DNA from: Rhizophagus sp. LPA8_4_AMF | Lineage: Eukaryota > Glomeromycota > Glomeromycetes > Glomerales > Glomeraceae | Direction of reading: 5' to 3' | Assembly: GCA_021464525.1 (NCBI GenBank) | Contig: JADRCO010000175.1 | Location: 1 to 45,557 of the forward strand | DNA: 45,557 nt | Shown here: one piece after another, positions 45,542-45,557 of the stretch | Numbering within the stretch: position 1 is the stretch's first letter | How the letters are laid out: each line of letters begins with the position of its first letter | Position numbers and translations under genes: made by a program | Notes under the pieces: model-generated | The model's input: only the letters and a program-made list of their open reading frames with translations | Databases searched by the model: none | Told to the model about the DNA's origin: nothing

Positions 45542-45557
45542 TCTATTATTGTTCTGC

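Overview
The window is nuclear DNA of a filamentous fungus, most likely an arbuscular mycorrhizal fungus (Glomeromycotina, Rhizophagus-like). The evidence is strong AT bias with long A/T runs, many short introns (mostly 50-100 nt) with GTAAGT/GTATGT donors and T-rich acceptors, two tyrosine-kinase-like protein kinases of the lineage-expanded Rhizophagus type, an F-box/leucine-rich protein of the expanded type, and a SAM-nuclease-kinase composite of the Crinkler-RHS kind. I joined exons by hand from reading frame, splice sites and family motifs. Fourteen genes give complete open frames; every splice is a prediction.

Layout. 1-1930: repeats, including a 409-bp terminal-inverted-repeat element. 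1931-6153: two plus-strand kinase genes, a SAM/REase-like/kinase composite and a CxxC-headed TKL kinase. 6450-8907: two minus-strand genes, an isochorismatase-type cysteine hydrolase and a four-EF-hand protein. 10084-12388 (minus): NIPA-type magnesium transporter, separated by about 2.5 kb from a divergent S9 peptidase (14941-17372, plus); a possible tiny cysteine-rich gene lies between. 17703-19098 (plus): NSUN4-like RNA m5C methyltransferase, convergent with an M1 aminopeptidase/LTA4H homologue (19200-21802, minus). 22374-23966 (minus): F-box protein. 24499-25740: a cluster of small DNA transposons. 26000-30426 (minus): full-length ABCB multidrug transporter. 30427-34155: repeats and decayed coding relics. 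34156-36133 (minus) and 36607-39180 (plus): MMAA-type GTPase and a transmembrane disulfide isomerase, transcribed divergently. 41560-42732 (plus): SAM-dependent methyltransferase. 44130-45108 (minus): decayed kinase. 45399-45541: near-perfect foldback element.

The genes are mostly unrelated housekeeping functions, such as mitochondrial B12 cofactor handling, mitochondrial rRNA modification, ER disulfide chemistry, peptide degradation, Mg transport and drug efflux. They are interspersed with members of lineage-expanded signalling families and small transposons. There is no operon-like pathway here. The most unusual observations are a 5-nt microexon in the MMAA gene, a 13-nt microexon in the S9 peptidase gene, and one foldback motif that sits in the middle of three otherwise different MITE-like elements.
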